From an uncultured Paracoccaceae bacterium (lineage in GTDB: Bacteria > Pseudomonadota > Alphaproteobacteria > Rhodobacterales > Rhodobacteraceae), in NCBI GenBank assembly GCA_947501555.1, contig CANMWG010000001.1, positions 62,001 through 126,000 of the forward strand: a stretch of DNA of 64,000 nt. The letters run 5' to 3'. A program made the translations under genes and the position numbers. Below the pieces are notes generated by a model. The model saw nothing but the letters and a program-made list of their open reading frames with translations, had not been told where the DNA came from and ran no database searches. Positions 26,051 through 34,252 of the stretch are shown here, piece by piece (the first letter of the stretch is position 1; each line of letters opens with the position of its first letter).

Positions 26051-26941
26051 ATGAGCAAAGACCAGATCAAAAACCTTATTGAGCGCCGCCTGCCAAAGGA
26101 AGGCATCTTCGATACCGCGTTGAAAGGCGTCCAGTTTTTCCGGGTGACCGAGGCCATGCCTTGTGTTCCTGCTGTCTATGAGCCCACGGTGGTGGCTATT
26201 CTCAGTGGCAGCAAGGAAGCTGTTCTGGACGGTGAGCACCACGTCTATAGCAACGACAAATACCTGCTGTGCCCCATGACTTTGCCGGTGGAGGCAGGCA
26301 CGCCATTGGCTTCCAAAGCCGACCCACAGCTCGGTGTCGTGATCACTTTGGAGCCACGGATGATGCGCGAGCTCACCATGGAGATCGAGACCGCCGCTGC
26401 CGGCAACAGACAATCGCGGGATGGCACGCCATCTGCTTTGGCATTGGCGTCCTGGGACGGTGGTTTCACGCAGGGACTGCTGCGGCTTCTCGAGCTGCTC
26501 GACAATCCAGTTGATCTGGAGGTGCTCGAGCAGGGGCGAATGCGCGAGCTGTGTTACGCGGTGCTCATGGGCGAGGCCGGGGCTGCTGCAAGACGGGCCT
26601 TTGGGGTCGGCAACGACATCGCGCGCACCATCGATTACCTCTCAACCCACATGAACGAACAGGTCACTATCGACGATATGGCCGACCACGTCGGCATGAG
26701 TCGGGCGGTATTCCATCGGCGTTTCAAGGAAGCCACGACAATGTCACCGAAACAGTTCGTGAAATCCATGCGGCTGAACAACGCTGCCATGAAGATTGCC
26801 GAAGGAAAGACCGTGTCGGAGGCAGCCTGGGATGTAGGCTATCAAAGCTCCTCTCAATTCAGCCGCGAGTTTAAGCAAATGTACGGCCAGTCGCCCCGGC
26901 AATGGAGCAACGCTGCGAAAGTGCCAGAAAGACTGAACTAA
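26051..26941 (+). CDS. AraC-family transcriptional regulator
   Basis: A 296-residue regulator with an AraC_N-type sensing domain (PCVPAVYEPTVVAILSGSK, KYLLCPMTLPVEAGT) and C-terminal HTH_18 domain (IDDMADHVGMSRAVFHRRFK, VSEAAWDVGYQSSSQFSREF). Members of this subgroup usually lie divergent from an oxidoreductase they induce, here the SDR gene 161 bases away. Effector unknown. Confidence 0.9.
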   Translation: MSKDQIKNLIERRLPKEGIFDTALKGVQFFRVTEAMPCVPAVYEPTVVAILSGSKEAVLDGEHHVYSNDKYLLCPMTLPVEAGTPLASKADPQLGVVITLEPRMMRELTMEIETAAAGNRQSRDGTPSALALASWDGGFTQGLLRLLELLDNPVDLEVLEQGRMRELCYAVLMGEAGAAARRAFGVGNDIARTIDYLSTHMNEQVTIDDMADHVGMSRAVFHRRFKEATTMSPKQFVKSMRLNNAAMKIAEGKTVSEAAWDVGYQSSSQFSREFKQMYGQSPRQWSNAAKVPERLN

Positions 26942-27066
26942 GGTGCACTCGTCAAAATACATTCGTGGCGAAAGTCTCGTTTGAGAGGTGCTGCCGTCAT
27001 TGGGTACGTTGAACCGAATGACGGTTTTGTCCCGCAAAGCGGTCACTTTGCCGATCACGTCCGCCC

Positions 27067-28338
27067 CTATTTGATCGCGACGACTTTGCCTGATTTCTTA
27101 GGCGTGGTCCCTGAATTTGCATCAATAAAGTCCAGCACAAGCGGCCGGATGTTGTTCCGCCAGCTGCCGCCTGCGAAAATGCCGTAGTGTCCGGCACCCG
27201 GTTCCAGATGTGCTGCCTTTTTGTCGGCGGGCAGCCCTGTCAGTAGATCAAGTGCCGCAAGGCATTGACCGGGGGCCGAGATGTCGTCTTCTTCGCCTTC
27301 GACGATTTTGACGGCGACCGTGGTGATTTTGCTCATGTCGACCTTGTGCCCGTCAACGACAAATTCGTTTTGCGCAATCTCGCGTCCTTTGAAGATGCGT
27401 TCGACGGTGGACAGATAGAATTCGGCGGTCATGTCCATTACGGCCAGATATTCGTCATAAAAGGCATTGTGCCGATCATGTTCAGACGCTTCACCCTTGG
27501 CCACGCGGATAATTTCATCGCGGAAGGCGTTGGTGTGGGTATCCGCATTCATCGAAATGAACGACGCAAGCTGCAGCAGCCCGGGGTAGACCGTGCGCCC
27601 GACGCCTGCATATTTGAACCCAACACGCTGGATCATGGTCTCTTCCAGCTGGCCCATTGTGACAGAGCGCCCGAAATCGGTCACTTCTGTCGGGTTCGCC
27701 TCGGGGTCAACCGGGCCGCCGATCAGGGTCAGGGATTTGGGTTGTGCGCTGGGGTCTTGTTCGGCCAGGTAGGCGGTTGCAGCCAAGGCCAAAGGCACAG
27801 GCTGGCAGACGGCGATCACATGAATATCCGCCCCAAGCTCGCGCATGAAGTCCACCAGATAAAGTGTGTAATCTTCGACATCGAACTTGCCAGCGCTGAC
27901 CGGAATGTCGCGCGCATTGTGCCAGTCGGTGATATAAACATCGGCGTCGGGCAGCAGGCTGATCACGGTTTTGCGCAGCAATGTGGCGTAGTGGCCTGAC
28001 ATGGGTGCCACCAGCAGCACCCGGCGTTTGCTGGGTTTGCGGCCGGGCATGGTGAAGTGGATTAGGTCCCCGAACGGGCGTTCCATCACGGTTTCCACCA
28101 CAACAGGGTAGTCACGCCCTTTTTCGCCCGCAACCGGCGGGATGTTCCAATCAGGTTTGACAATCATTCGGGCAAATGTGCGTTCGGTCACGTCGCCCCA
28201 GGCTTTCAGCCAATCCATTGCGGGGTTCGCCCCCCATGCCATCATCGGATATGACGCGTACGCCCGCGCGGTCGCGCCCAGCCACTGATTGGTGTTGCGC
28301 ATGCTTTCCATCAGGTCATAGGTCATCATATACTTCAT
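27067..28338 (-). CDS. phaZ: Intracellular polyhydroxyalkanoate depolymerase
   Basis: A 423-residue cytosolic enzyme that hydrolyses native PHB granules to hydroxybutyrate. It carries the i-PhaZ active-site cysteine in VIAVCQPVP (Cys178, in place of serine), the granule-binding opening MMTYDLMESMRNTNQW and the C-terminal histidine region EPGAGHYGIFAG. No signal peptide, as expected. Divergent from phaC with a 68-base gap holding a PhaR-type palindrome, so synthesis and breakdown genes share a control region. Confidence 0.95.
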   Translation of the reverse strand: MKYMMTYDLMESMRNTNQWLGATARAYASYPMMAWGANPAMDWLKAWGDVTERTFARMIVKPDWNIPPVAGEKGRDYPVVVETVMERPFGDLIHFTMPGRKPSKRRVLLVAPMSGHYATLLRKTVISLLPDADVYITDWHNARDIPVSAGKFDVEDYTLYLVDFMRELGADIHVIAVCQPVPLALAATAYLAEQDPSAQPKSLTLIGGPVDPEANPTEVTDFGRSVTMGQLEETMIQRVGFKYAGVGRTVYPGLLQLASFISMNADTHTNAFRDEIIRVAKGEASEHDRHNAFYDEYLAVMDMTAEFYLSTVERIFKGREIAQNEFVVDGHKVDMSKITTVAVKIVEGEEDDISAPGQCLAALDLLTGLPADKKAAHLEPGAGHYGIFAGGSWRNNIRPLVLDFIDANSGTTPKKSGKVVAIK

Positions 28339-28370
28339 CTAGGCGATCTCCGAAGGATGTCGTGAGGGTT

Positions 28371-28388
28371 ATGCTGCGTGTGCAGCAT
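28371..28388. promoter_or_regulatory. PhaR-type operator in the phaZ/phaC intergenic region
   Basis: A perfect palindrome ATGCTGC-GTGT-GCAGCAT. The CTGC-N3/4-GCAG arrangement is the reported binding pattern of alphaproteobacterial PhaR repressors. It sits 18 bases before phaC and 32 before phaZ. Confidence 0.75.
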
Positions 28389-28406
28389 AGGCATGGAAAG
28401 GTTAAT

Positions 28407-30203
28407 ATGACAACCAACGATTCAGAAGTTGCCGACGGTGTTGGCCAGAATGTCGCAAAACTCGAGGCCAATCTGGCGCGCGTTGAGGAATTAACGCAAC
28501 GTTTGTTGAAAGTCATGGGGCAAGGGCGGCAGGTGCCGCCCGCTTTGCAGGGGCCTAGTCAAGAGCTGTATGTCAAGGCCGCAACTGGCTATATGACTGA
28601 AATGATGCAAAATCCCGCCAAGCTGATTGAGCATCAACTGGCGTTCTGGGGCAAATCCGTCAAACATTATGTCGAGGCACAGCATCTGTTGGCGCAAGGT
28701 AAGCTGGAACCTGCCAGTGATGACACCCCGAAGGATCGCCGATTCTCTCATGGGTTGTGGGATACGAATCCCTACTTCAACTTTATTAAGCAACAATACC
28801 TGATGAACGCCGCTGCGGTGCAGCAAGCTGTTGAGGATATCGACACGCTTGATTCTGCCGAGAAGAAGCGTTTGCGTTATTTCAGCCGACAGATCGTGGA
28901 TATGATCAGCCCGACGAATTTTCTGCCGACTAATCCGGAGGCGCTAGCACTGGCTGCCGAGACGGAAGGTGAAAGCCTGGTTGCAGGGCTTGAGAATATG
29001 ATCGCCGATCTGGAGGCCAACGACGGCGATTTGGTGGTGACGCTGGCTGACAAGTCCGCGTTCACGCTGGGTGAGAACTTGGCCACAACGCCCGGCTCGG
29101 TCGTATTCCGCAACCATATGTTTGAGTTGATCCAATACGCACCGACGACCGAAAAGGTCCATGACATTCCGCTCATCATCTTTCCACCTTGGATCAACAA
29201 GTTCTATATTCTGGACCTCAAGCCGCAGAACAGCTTGATCAAATGGGCCGTGGCACAGGGTTATACCGTGTTTGTCGTGTCTTGGGTGAACCCCGATCCC
29301 GGTTACCGCGAGACGTCGATGACGGATTACGTTGAGGATGGCTATCTGACGGCATTCAAAGAGGTCAAAGAGATCTGCGGCGTGAAGAAAGTGAACGCTG
29401 TGGGGTATTGCATTGCCGGCACAACCCTGGCCTTGACACTTGCCTTGATGAAAAAGCGCAAAGATACATCCGTAAATGCGGCAACCTTTTTTACCACACT
29501 GACCGACTTTTCAGATGGTGGTGAGGTGGGCGTGTTCTTGGATGACGATTTTGTGGATGGGATCGAGGCCGAGGTGAATGAGAATGGGGTGCTGGATTCC
29601 TTCTTCATGTCGCGTACGTTTTCCTATCTACGCTCAAACGATCTGATCTATGGCCCCGCTATCAAAAGTTACATGATGGGCAAAGCGCCACCCGCGTTTG
29701 ATCTGCTGTATTGGAACGGAGACGGGACGAACCTGCCTGCCAGTATGGCGGTCGAATATCTGCGTGGACTTTGTCAGGAGGATCGCTTTGCCAATGACGG
29801 TTTCCAGATTGCAGGAGAGACCGTGAAGCTGAAGGATGTGACAGTTCCACTGTGCGCGATTGCTTGCGAGACCGATCATATTGCGGCTTGGAAGAGCAGC
29901 TATGCGGGTGTTCAGAAGATGGGGTCGAAGGACAAGACGTTTGTTTTATCCGAATCCGGGCATATCGCGGGTATCGTCAATCCGCCGACCAAGGACAAAT
30001 ACGGACATTATACCAATTCAGAAACCGGCCTGACAGCGGACGATTGGTTGGACGCGGCTGATAAGCAGACAGGGTCGTGGTGGCCACTTTGGGACACATG
30101 GTTGTCAAAAAAATCTGGCAAAAAAGTCGTGGCAAGGCAGCCAGGTGATAGCTTGCATCCGGTTCTGTGCCCTGCGCCCGGCACCTACGTTTCTTCTAAG
30201 TGA
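28407..30203 (+). CDS. phaC: Class I poly(3-hydroxyalkanoate) synthase
   Basis: A 598-residue polymerase that links 3-hydroxyacyl-CoA into PHA at the granule surface. The lipase-like box holds cysteine: VGYCIAGTTL, Cys335. The aspartate is in ACETDHIAAW and the histidine in LSESGHIAGIVNPP. FIKQQYLMNA and TTPGSVVFRNHMFELIQY are class I family blocks. ATG 28407 follows AAGG weakly; the long open frame upstream to 28176 is inside phaZ and discounted. First of phaC-phaP-phaR on the plus strand. Confidence 0.96.
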   Translation: MTTNDSEVADGVGQNVAKLEANLARVEELTQRLLKVMGQGRQVPPALQGPSQELYVKAATGYMTEMMQNPAKLIEHQLAFWGKSVKHYVEAQHLLAQGKLEPASDDTPKDRRFSHGLWDTNPYFNFIKQQYLMNAAAVQQAVEDIDTLDSAEKKRLRYFSRQIVDMISPTNFLPTNPEALALAAETEGESLVAGLENMIADLEANDGDLVVTLADKSAFTLGENLATTPGSVVFRNHMFELIQYAPTTEKVHDIPLIIFPPWINKFYILDLKPQNSLIKWAVAQGYTVFVVSWVNPDPGYRETSMTDYVEDGYLTAFKEVKEICGVKKVNAVGYCIAGTTLALTLALMKKRKDTSVNAATFFTTLTDFSDGGEVGVFLDDDFVDGIEAEVNENGVLDSFFMSRTFSYLRSNDLIYGPAIKSYMMGKAPPAFDLLYWNGDGTNLPASMAVEYLRGLCQEDRFANDGFQIAGETVKLKDVTVPLCAIACETDHIAAWKSSYAGVQKMGSKDKTFVLSESGHIAGIVNPPTKDKYGHYTNSETGLTADDWLDAADKQTGSWWPLWDTWLSKKSGKKVVARQPGDSLHPVLCPAPGTYVSSK

Positions 30204-30244
30204 CTAATAATAATGGGTAATTTTGTGGCTCGGAAATTATTATG

Positions 30245-30286
30245 CTGCAGTGCAGAAGAAATACTTGAAATGCTGCAGTGCAGCAT
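30245..30286. promoter_or_regulatory. Tandem PhaR-type operators before phaP
   Basis: CTGC-AGT-GCAG at 30245-30255 and the perfect 17-base palindrome ATGCTGC-AGT-GCAGCAT at 30270-30286; their centres are 28 bases apart. They lie 65-106 bases before the phasin start, matching the expected repressor control of phaP. Confidence 0.8.
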
Positions 30287-30350
30287 GCATATTGGTGTCA
30301 CGAGATAATAGCGGGCGTGGGGCCTGCACCGAACCTGAAAGGCGATTACA

Positions 30351-30800
30351 ATGGCTGCGAAAACACAAGACTTCACTTCGATCTTCAAAGAAATGGCAGG
30401 CGTGTTTCCTGTCGATACCAAGGCAATGGAAGAGCAATTCAAGAACCAAACTGCTCTGGCCGAAAAAATGTCTGCCGTCGCGATCGACGCGGCTGGGAAA
30501 TCTGCGGAGCTTTCTGCGAAGTGGACACAGGACACGCTGGCAAAGGTTGAAGCTATGTCCAAGTCAAAGGCGGAGCCTGCTGACTACGCAAAAGCAATGA
30601 CGGACTTCGCATCTGCTTCTGCTGAGTCTGCCGCCGAGCACATGTCTGCTTTCGCTGAAATTGCGAAAAAAGTTCAGACACAGACAATGGAACTGGTTCT
30701 GGCTGCTGGCAAAGACCTGTCCGAAGACATGACAGCCGCTGCTAAGAAAGCCACTGACGAAGTGACGGCTGCTGCCAAGAAAGCAACTGCTGCAAAGTAA
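30351..30800 (+). CDS. phaP: Phasin (PHA granule-coating protein)
   Basis: A 149-residue, Ala/Lys-rich, mostly helical amphipathic protein that coats PHA granules. The phasin pattern is seen in FASASAESAAEHMSAFAEIAKKVQTQTMEL (as EHMSAFAEIAKKV and QTMELVLAAGKD), with a repetitive AAAKKAT tail. It lies between phaC and phaR and is followed by a strong terminator. Two PhaR-type palindromes precede it. Confidence 0.93.
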   Translation: MAAKTQDFTSIFKEMAGVFPVDTKAMEEQFKNQTALAEKMSAVAIDAAGKSAELSAKWTQDTLAKVEAMSKSKAEPADYAKAMTDFASASAESAAEHMSAFAEIAKKVQTQTMELVLAAGKDLSEDMTAAAKKATDEVTAAAKKATAAK

Positions 30801-30851
30801 GTTGGACGAAAGCCACCTTTGCCTCCCTGAAGGTTTGGCTTCGTAAGCAAG

Positions 30852-30880
30852 ACGGTCCGCTGGTGCGGGCCGTTTTTTTT
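30852..30880 (+). terminator. Rho-independent terminator after phaP
   Basis: Stem ACGGTCCGC/GCGGGCCGT (one G-T pair) with a TGGT loop, then eight Ts. It closes the phaP transcript. Confidence 0.88.
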
Positions 30881-30928
30881 GTTTTGCAGCAAAAGCTTTC
30901 TTTTTGCGCAGACGCGGCATAGGCTTCT

Positions 30929-30939
30929 CTGCAGTGCAA
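30929..30939. promoter_or_regulatory. PhaR-type half-palindrome before phaR
   Basis: CTGC-AGT-GCAA, one base from the full palindrome, 23 bases before the phaR GTG. Its position fits autoregulation. Confidence 0.55.
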
Positions 30940-30961
30940 CAAGTCTTGGGAGGGACACCTC

Positions 30962-31498
30962 GTGGCCGACACAAACAAACCGCTTCTCATCAAGCGCTAC
31001 GCCAGCCGCCGTCTCTACAATACTGAGACAAGTGACTACGTAACACTGGAAGATATTGCCTTGTTTATCCGCGAAGGCCGCGAAGTACAGATCGTGGATT
31101 TGAAGTCTGGTGATGATCTGACACGTCAATATCTGTTGCAGATTATCGCAGAACATGAGAGCCGCGGCGAAAATGTGCTGCCTGTTGATGTACTGACTGA
31201 TTTAGTGCGCAGCTATACAAGTCAGGCTGCATCGGTCGTCCCGGAGTTTCTACAAGCCAGTTTTGAAATGCTTCGCGAGGGCCAGTCAAAGGCGATGGAG
31301 AATATGAGTAAGGCCAATCCGATGACTGCAATGCCAGGTTTTGAAGCAATGCGTGCGCAGCAAGCAGCGTTCTTTAAGGCCATGACAGGCGGCATGATTT
31401 CAGGGTCCAGCGGGTCAGAATCCGAAGCTGATGACTTGGGTGAAATCAAGGATCAGCTTGCAGCCCTGCAAGAGAAGTTATCGAAGATGGGCAAGTAG
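30962..31498 (+). CDS. phaR: PHA synthesis repressor PhaR
   Basis: A 178-residue regulator that senses PHA granules and represses phasin genes. The N-terminal DNA-binding domain is canonical (LLIKRYASRRLYNTETSDYV, TLEDIALFIREGREV, DLTRQYLLQII), followed by a variable Met/Ala-rich region. The start is GTG 30962 behind GGGAGGG. Its presumed sites are the CTGC-N3/4-GCAG palindromes at 28371, 30245, 30270 and 30929. Confidence 0.95.
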   Translation: MADTNKPLLIKRYASRRLYNTETSDYVTLEDIALFIREGREVQIVDLKSGDDLTRQYLLQIIAEHESRGENVLPVDVLTDLVRSYTSQAASVVPEFLQASFEMLREGQSKAMENMSKANPMTAMPGFEAMRAQQAAFFKAMTGGMISGSSGSESEADDLGEIKDQLAALQEKLSKMGK

Positions 31499-31502
31499 CG
31501 GC

Positions 31503-31526
31503 GAATGAATTTCTAGAAATTCATTC
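31503..31526. repeat. TTTCTAGAAA-core palindrome, copy 2
   Basis: A perfect 24-base palindrome with arms GAATGAATTTCT/AGAAATTCATTC, five bases after the phaR stop. It cannot be an ordinary terminator since no T-tract follows. Confidence 0.75.
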
Positions 31527-31534
31527 TGGTCCGG

Positions 31535-31554
31535 CCAAATTTCTAGAAATTTGG
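31535..31554. repeat. TTTCTAGAAA-core palindrome, copy 3
   Basis: A perfect 20-base palindrome with arms CCAAATTTCT/AGAAATTTGG, eight bases after copy 2. It lies at the end of the convergent small gene at 31559, so copies 2 and 3 fill the gap between two convergent genes. Confidence 0.75.
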
Positions 31555-31558
31555 AACG

Positions 31559-31792
31559 CTAACAGACCACTTCGATTGGTCCATTGTCACAGACAATGAC
31601 GAAATGATTTGACGTTCGGATCAATCGGAACCCGCGCCGCTTCACTTCTTGCACAAACTGCGGAACCCCCACTTCACGTTCTACATCAACAACCTGTCGC
31701 CGGATCACGCCCCCGATTTCAACGGCCCGGCACTGAAACACCTGAGACAGCCAGTCTGTTCCGTCACGATTGATGATCCGCATATGCTTCAT
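31559..31792 (-). CDS. Small conserved-type hypothetical protein
   Basis: A 77-residue basic protein (ATG 31792; ATG 31783 also possible). The C-terminal half VKRRGFRLIRTSNHFVIVCDNGPIEVVC is the kind of short conserved module seen in alphaproteobacterial hypothetical proteins. Two cysteines near the end (IVCDNG, VVC). No ribosome-binding site is obvious. Function unknown. Confidence 0.55.
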   Translation of the reverse strand: MKHMRIINRDGTDWLSQVFQCRAVEIGGVIRRQVVDVEREVGVPQFVQEVKRRGFRLIRTSNHFVIVCDNGPIEVVC

Positions 31793-31859
31793 GAACAAAC
31801 TTTGCCCGGTTCGTGGTTAAGGCAGGGTTAAGCGATACCCGCATCTCGCGGAGGCAGGA

Positions 31860-32642
31860 TCAAGGCGCAAATTCCAAATGGAGATGATCATCGTGCCGTG
31901 CGGCGCTGCATCCTTGGAACCGCACGGCCTCTCCGCTGACGCCCAGACGTGCGGAGAGATGCGGCTCGACGAAGATTTTGTAGTTGGTCCCCTTCGGATT
32001 TGCGGCTAGCCAGCCGAGTGCCTCGGCAGTGCGCGCTTCATCAAGAGGCCAGTCGCGGGTGTAGTCTTGCAACCAACCCATGTTCCACCTTAGCGAGACG
32101 CCAGTGTCCTCGGCGCAGGGCTGCGGGTCTCCGGGGCGCGGTTGTTCAAACCCCCAATAGCCGATCAGGGACTTGGCTTGCCCGAGCCGGTACTCTCCGT
32201 CCTGACCGACGTAATAGAAGGCCAAGTCAAGCTGATTTCCACTGTCATGGGACAGATGCGGAAGCAGGGCAAAGCCGTCGATGAACGGAAAGCTGGCGTC
32301 CAAGGCGCGCGTCCGCGTGCCTGGGAATTTGTCATGCATATGCGCCGACAAGGCGTCGGCATGTTCTTTCATTTGGGGGCTGACGTAATGCCGGTTGAGC
32401 GCGCAATAAAGCGGGTTCAAGACAGCGATTTGCGAAGGGCCTGCATCGAGGCAGGGTAATGCGACCCGTCCGACCAGTGGGGCTGTGTAATGGGCGATGA
32501 CAGACAGGAAAACGTAGAGCACTGCAAAGATGATCAGGAGCCGCCCGAACATCATGCGCAATAATAAGGCCAGCCCCCAGGCAATGCCACCAATCTGGGT
32601 CAGTGCCGTCAGGCCGATGATGATAAACCCGTGTCCGATCAT
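31860..32642 (-). CDS. Membrane-anchored LAS-type metallopeptidase (MepA/M15-like)
   Basis: A 260-residue protein: two membrane helices in the first ~55 residues, then a domain facing the periplasm. HLSHDSGNQLDLAFYY and the terminal RHDDHLHLEF match the H-x(6)-D ... H-x-H zinc ligands of the LAS peptidase group (M15/M74), which cut peptidoglycan cross-links or peptide stems. ATG 32642 overlaps the amidotransferase stop by four bases. Family assignment rests on the zinc motif; the peptidoglycan role is inference. Confidence 0.72.
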   Translation of the reverse strand: MIGHGFIIIGLTALTQIGGIAWGLALLLRMMFGRLLIIFAVLYVFLSVIAHYTAPLVGRVALPCLDAGPSQIAVLNPLYCALNRHYVSPQMKEHADALSAHMHDKFPGTRTRALDASFPFIDGFALLPHLSHDSGNQLDLAFYYVGQDGEYRLGQAKSLIGYWGFEQPRPGDPQPCAEDTGVSLRWNMGWLQDYTRDWPLDEARTAEALGWLAANPKGTNYKIFVEPHLSARLGVSGEAVRFQGCSAARHDDHLHLEFAP

Positions 32643-33322
32643 ACGATGGTTCGTTCTTTGAAGAACTTTGCAATCTGGGTTGCGATTAAACCGTTGTCGA
32701 CTGGCTCATCCAGGGTATTCATAACCTGCGTCAATTGTGGGTCAGGTACGATCCCGGGCCCGCGATATTGTGCAAGGCCTGCGACGAAGTCAGACCTGAA
32801 CTCCGGGTGTGGTTGCACAGTGAATGCTTTCTTGCCGTAGATCAAAGCGGCGTTCTGGCAAAAGGTGTTCTTGCCCACAACCTGGGATTCTTGGGGCCGG
32901 TGAGTGACTTGATCCTGATGCCAAGCGTTCAGTGCTACCGTGTCATCGCCCCAGTCATAAGTTTGCCTGCCAACGGCCCAGCCGCCGTCAAATTTGGTCA
33001 CGGTCCCCCCCAGCGCCTGCGCAATGATTTGGTGCCCAAAGCAGACGCCAACCAATGGGATATCAGCCGCATAGATCGCCCGGATCATCTCCTCGAGCGG
33101 TGGGATGAAGGCGTGATCTTCGTAGGCCCCATGTTTGGACCCCGTGATCAGCCAGCCATCGCAGAGATTAATCTGCGCCGGGAAATCCATGTCGACCACA
33201 TCCCATGTCTCAAAGCGAAACGTGTTTCCCGCAAGCAAGGTTGCGAACAGGTCCTTGTAATTGCCTTGCGTGGTGCGAAGCTCATCCGGCGCATGGCCTG
33301 CCTGCAGAATGCCGATTTTCAT
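32639..33322 (-). CDS. Class I glutamine amidotransferase domain protein
   Basis: A 227-residue stand-alone GATase (GMP-synthase-glutaminase-like). The nucleophile is Cys94 in VGVCFGHQIIAQALGG and the His-Glu pair is in QPHPEF. Stand-alone members often hydrolyse gamma-glutamyl amides. It lies downstream of polar amino-acid ABC transporter genes, so processing of an imported gamma-glutamyl compound is a possible role. Start ATG 33322. Confidence 0.88.
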   Translation of the reverse strand: MKIGILQAGHAPDELRTTQGNYKDLFATLLAGNTFRFETWDVVDMDFPAQINLCDGWLITGSKHGAYEDHAFIPPLEEMIRAIYAADIPLVGVCFGHQIIAQALGGTVTKFDGGWAVGRQTYDWGDDTVALNAWHQDQVTHRPQESQVVGKNTFCQNAALIYGKKAFTVQPHPEFRSDFVAGLAQYRGPGIVPDPQLTQVMNTLDEPVDNGLIATQIAKFFKERTIV

Positions 33323-33408
33323 TGGTCACCATATGGTTGGTTTTCGCGCAACGCTACAGCGGCAACGGGTGCCTCGCAAGCGGGGAAGCTTTTTGTTCGC
33401 ATTTCGGC

Positions 33409-33440
33409 GGCGGCCCAATTTTCTAGAAAATTGGGCCGCC
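33409..33440. repeat. TTTCTAGAAA-core palindrome, copy 4
   Basis: A perfect 32-base palindrome with outer arms GGCGGCCCAATTTT/AAAATTGGGCCGCC around CTAG. It lies between the ABC permease stop (33446) and the amidotransferase start (33322) and is the longest palindrome seen in the window. Confidence 0.8.
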
Positions 33441-33445
33441 TTTGC

Positions 33446-34252
33446 TCACCTGATGATCTGTGGTTTGATCTTCAGTTTCTTGCGTGCCTCTTGTGGTAAG
33501 TGCCGGTTTAATCGTCTGTTCATGAGACCGAAACCGCCAATGACGATCAGCGTCAGTAGGATGAAATAGCCTGCGAGGATCGGGTAGGGCACAAACGGGT
33601 TGAACGTCTTATCAGCAAAGTAATTGGCGTAGTAGAGTGCGTCGCCGCGCTGTTGCTGGGCCGGGAAACCGGAGAAATAGACCAGTGTTGTGGCGTGAAA
33701 TAGAAAGATCGCCTCGTTCGTGTAGGCAGGCCAGGCCAGCCGCAGCATCGTAGGCCAGATCACCCGCCGGAACCGTGCCCAGCCAGACAGCCCGTAGGCA
33801 TCCGCAGCCTCGGTGTCGCCTTTGGGGATGGATTGCAGCGCACCATAGAAAATCTCGCCCGAATAGGCGGCAGTGTTCAGGAACAGTACCACCAACGCCC
33901 CCGCCCATGCTGAAGTCAGTGAGCTGAAGATCGGATAAACGTTCTTGAGGCTGAGAAACAGAAAATAAGCAAAGAAGAATTGGATAAAAAGCGGCGAGCC
34001 CCGGAACACAAAGATGAACCATTCTGATGGTTTGCGCACCCAAGGATTGCGGGCGGCTTTGCCCAAGGCCACAGTCGTCGCCAGAAAAAAGCCTGTGCAA
34101 AGGGCCACGATCCCAAAATAGACATTCCAGAGCATCCCCGATCCGATCAGGGTGAATTGTTGGCAGAGCGTAAAATCACTGCGCGGTAAAAGTCGCTCGC
34201 CGATCCCAATTGACCGCAGTGCGTAGTCGGCAATTGTATCAAGACATTCCAT
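33446..34252 (-). CDS. Polar amino-acid ABC transporter permease (HisM-type)
   Basis: A 268-residue inner-membrane permease with the HisM/ArtM-type EAA loop (SIPKGDTEAADAYGLSGWARFRRVIWP) and FVFRGSPLFIQFFFAYF. It pairs with the HisQ-type subunit to form the transport path. ATG 34252 shares one base with the upstream stop (TAATG). The frame open to 34555 lies in the neighbour and is ignored. Confidence 0.92.
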   Translation of the reverse strand: MECLDTIADYALRSIGIGERLLPRSDFTLCQQFTLIGSGMLWNVYFGIVALCTGFFLATTVALGKAARNPWVRKPSEWFIFVFRGSPLFIQFFFAYFLFLSLKNVYPIFSSLTSAWAGALVVLFLNTAAYSGEIFYGALQSIPKGDTEAADAYGLSGWARFRRVIWPTMLRLAWPAYTNEAIFLFHATTLVYFSGFPAQQQRGDALYYANYFADKTFNPFVPYPILAGYFILLTLIVIGGFGLMNRRLNRHLPQEARKKLKIKPQIIR

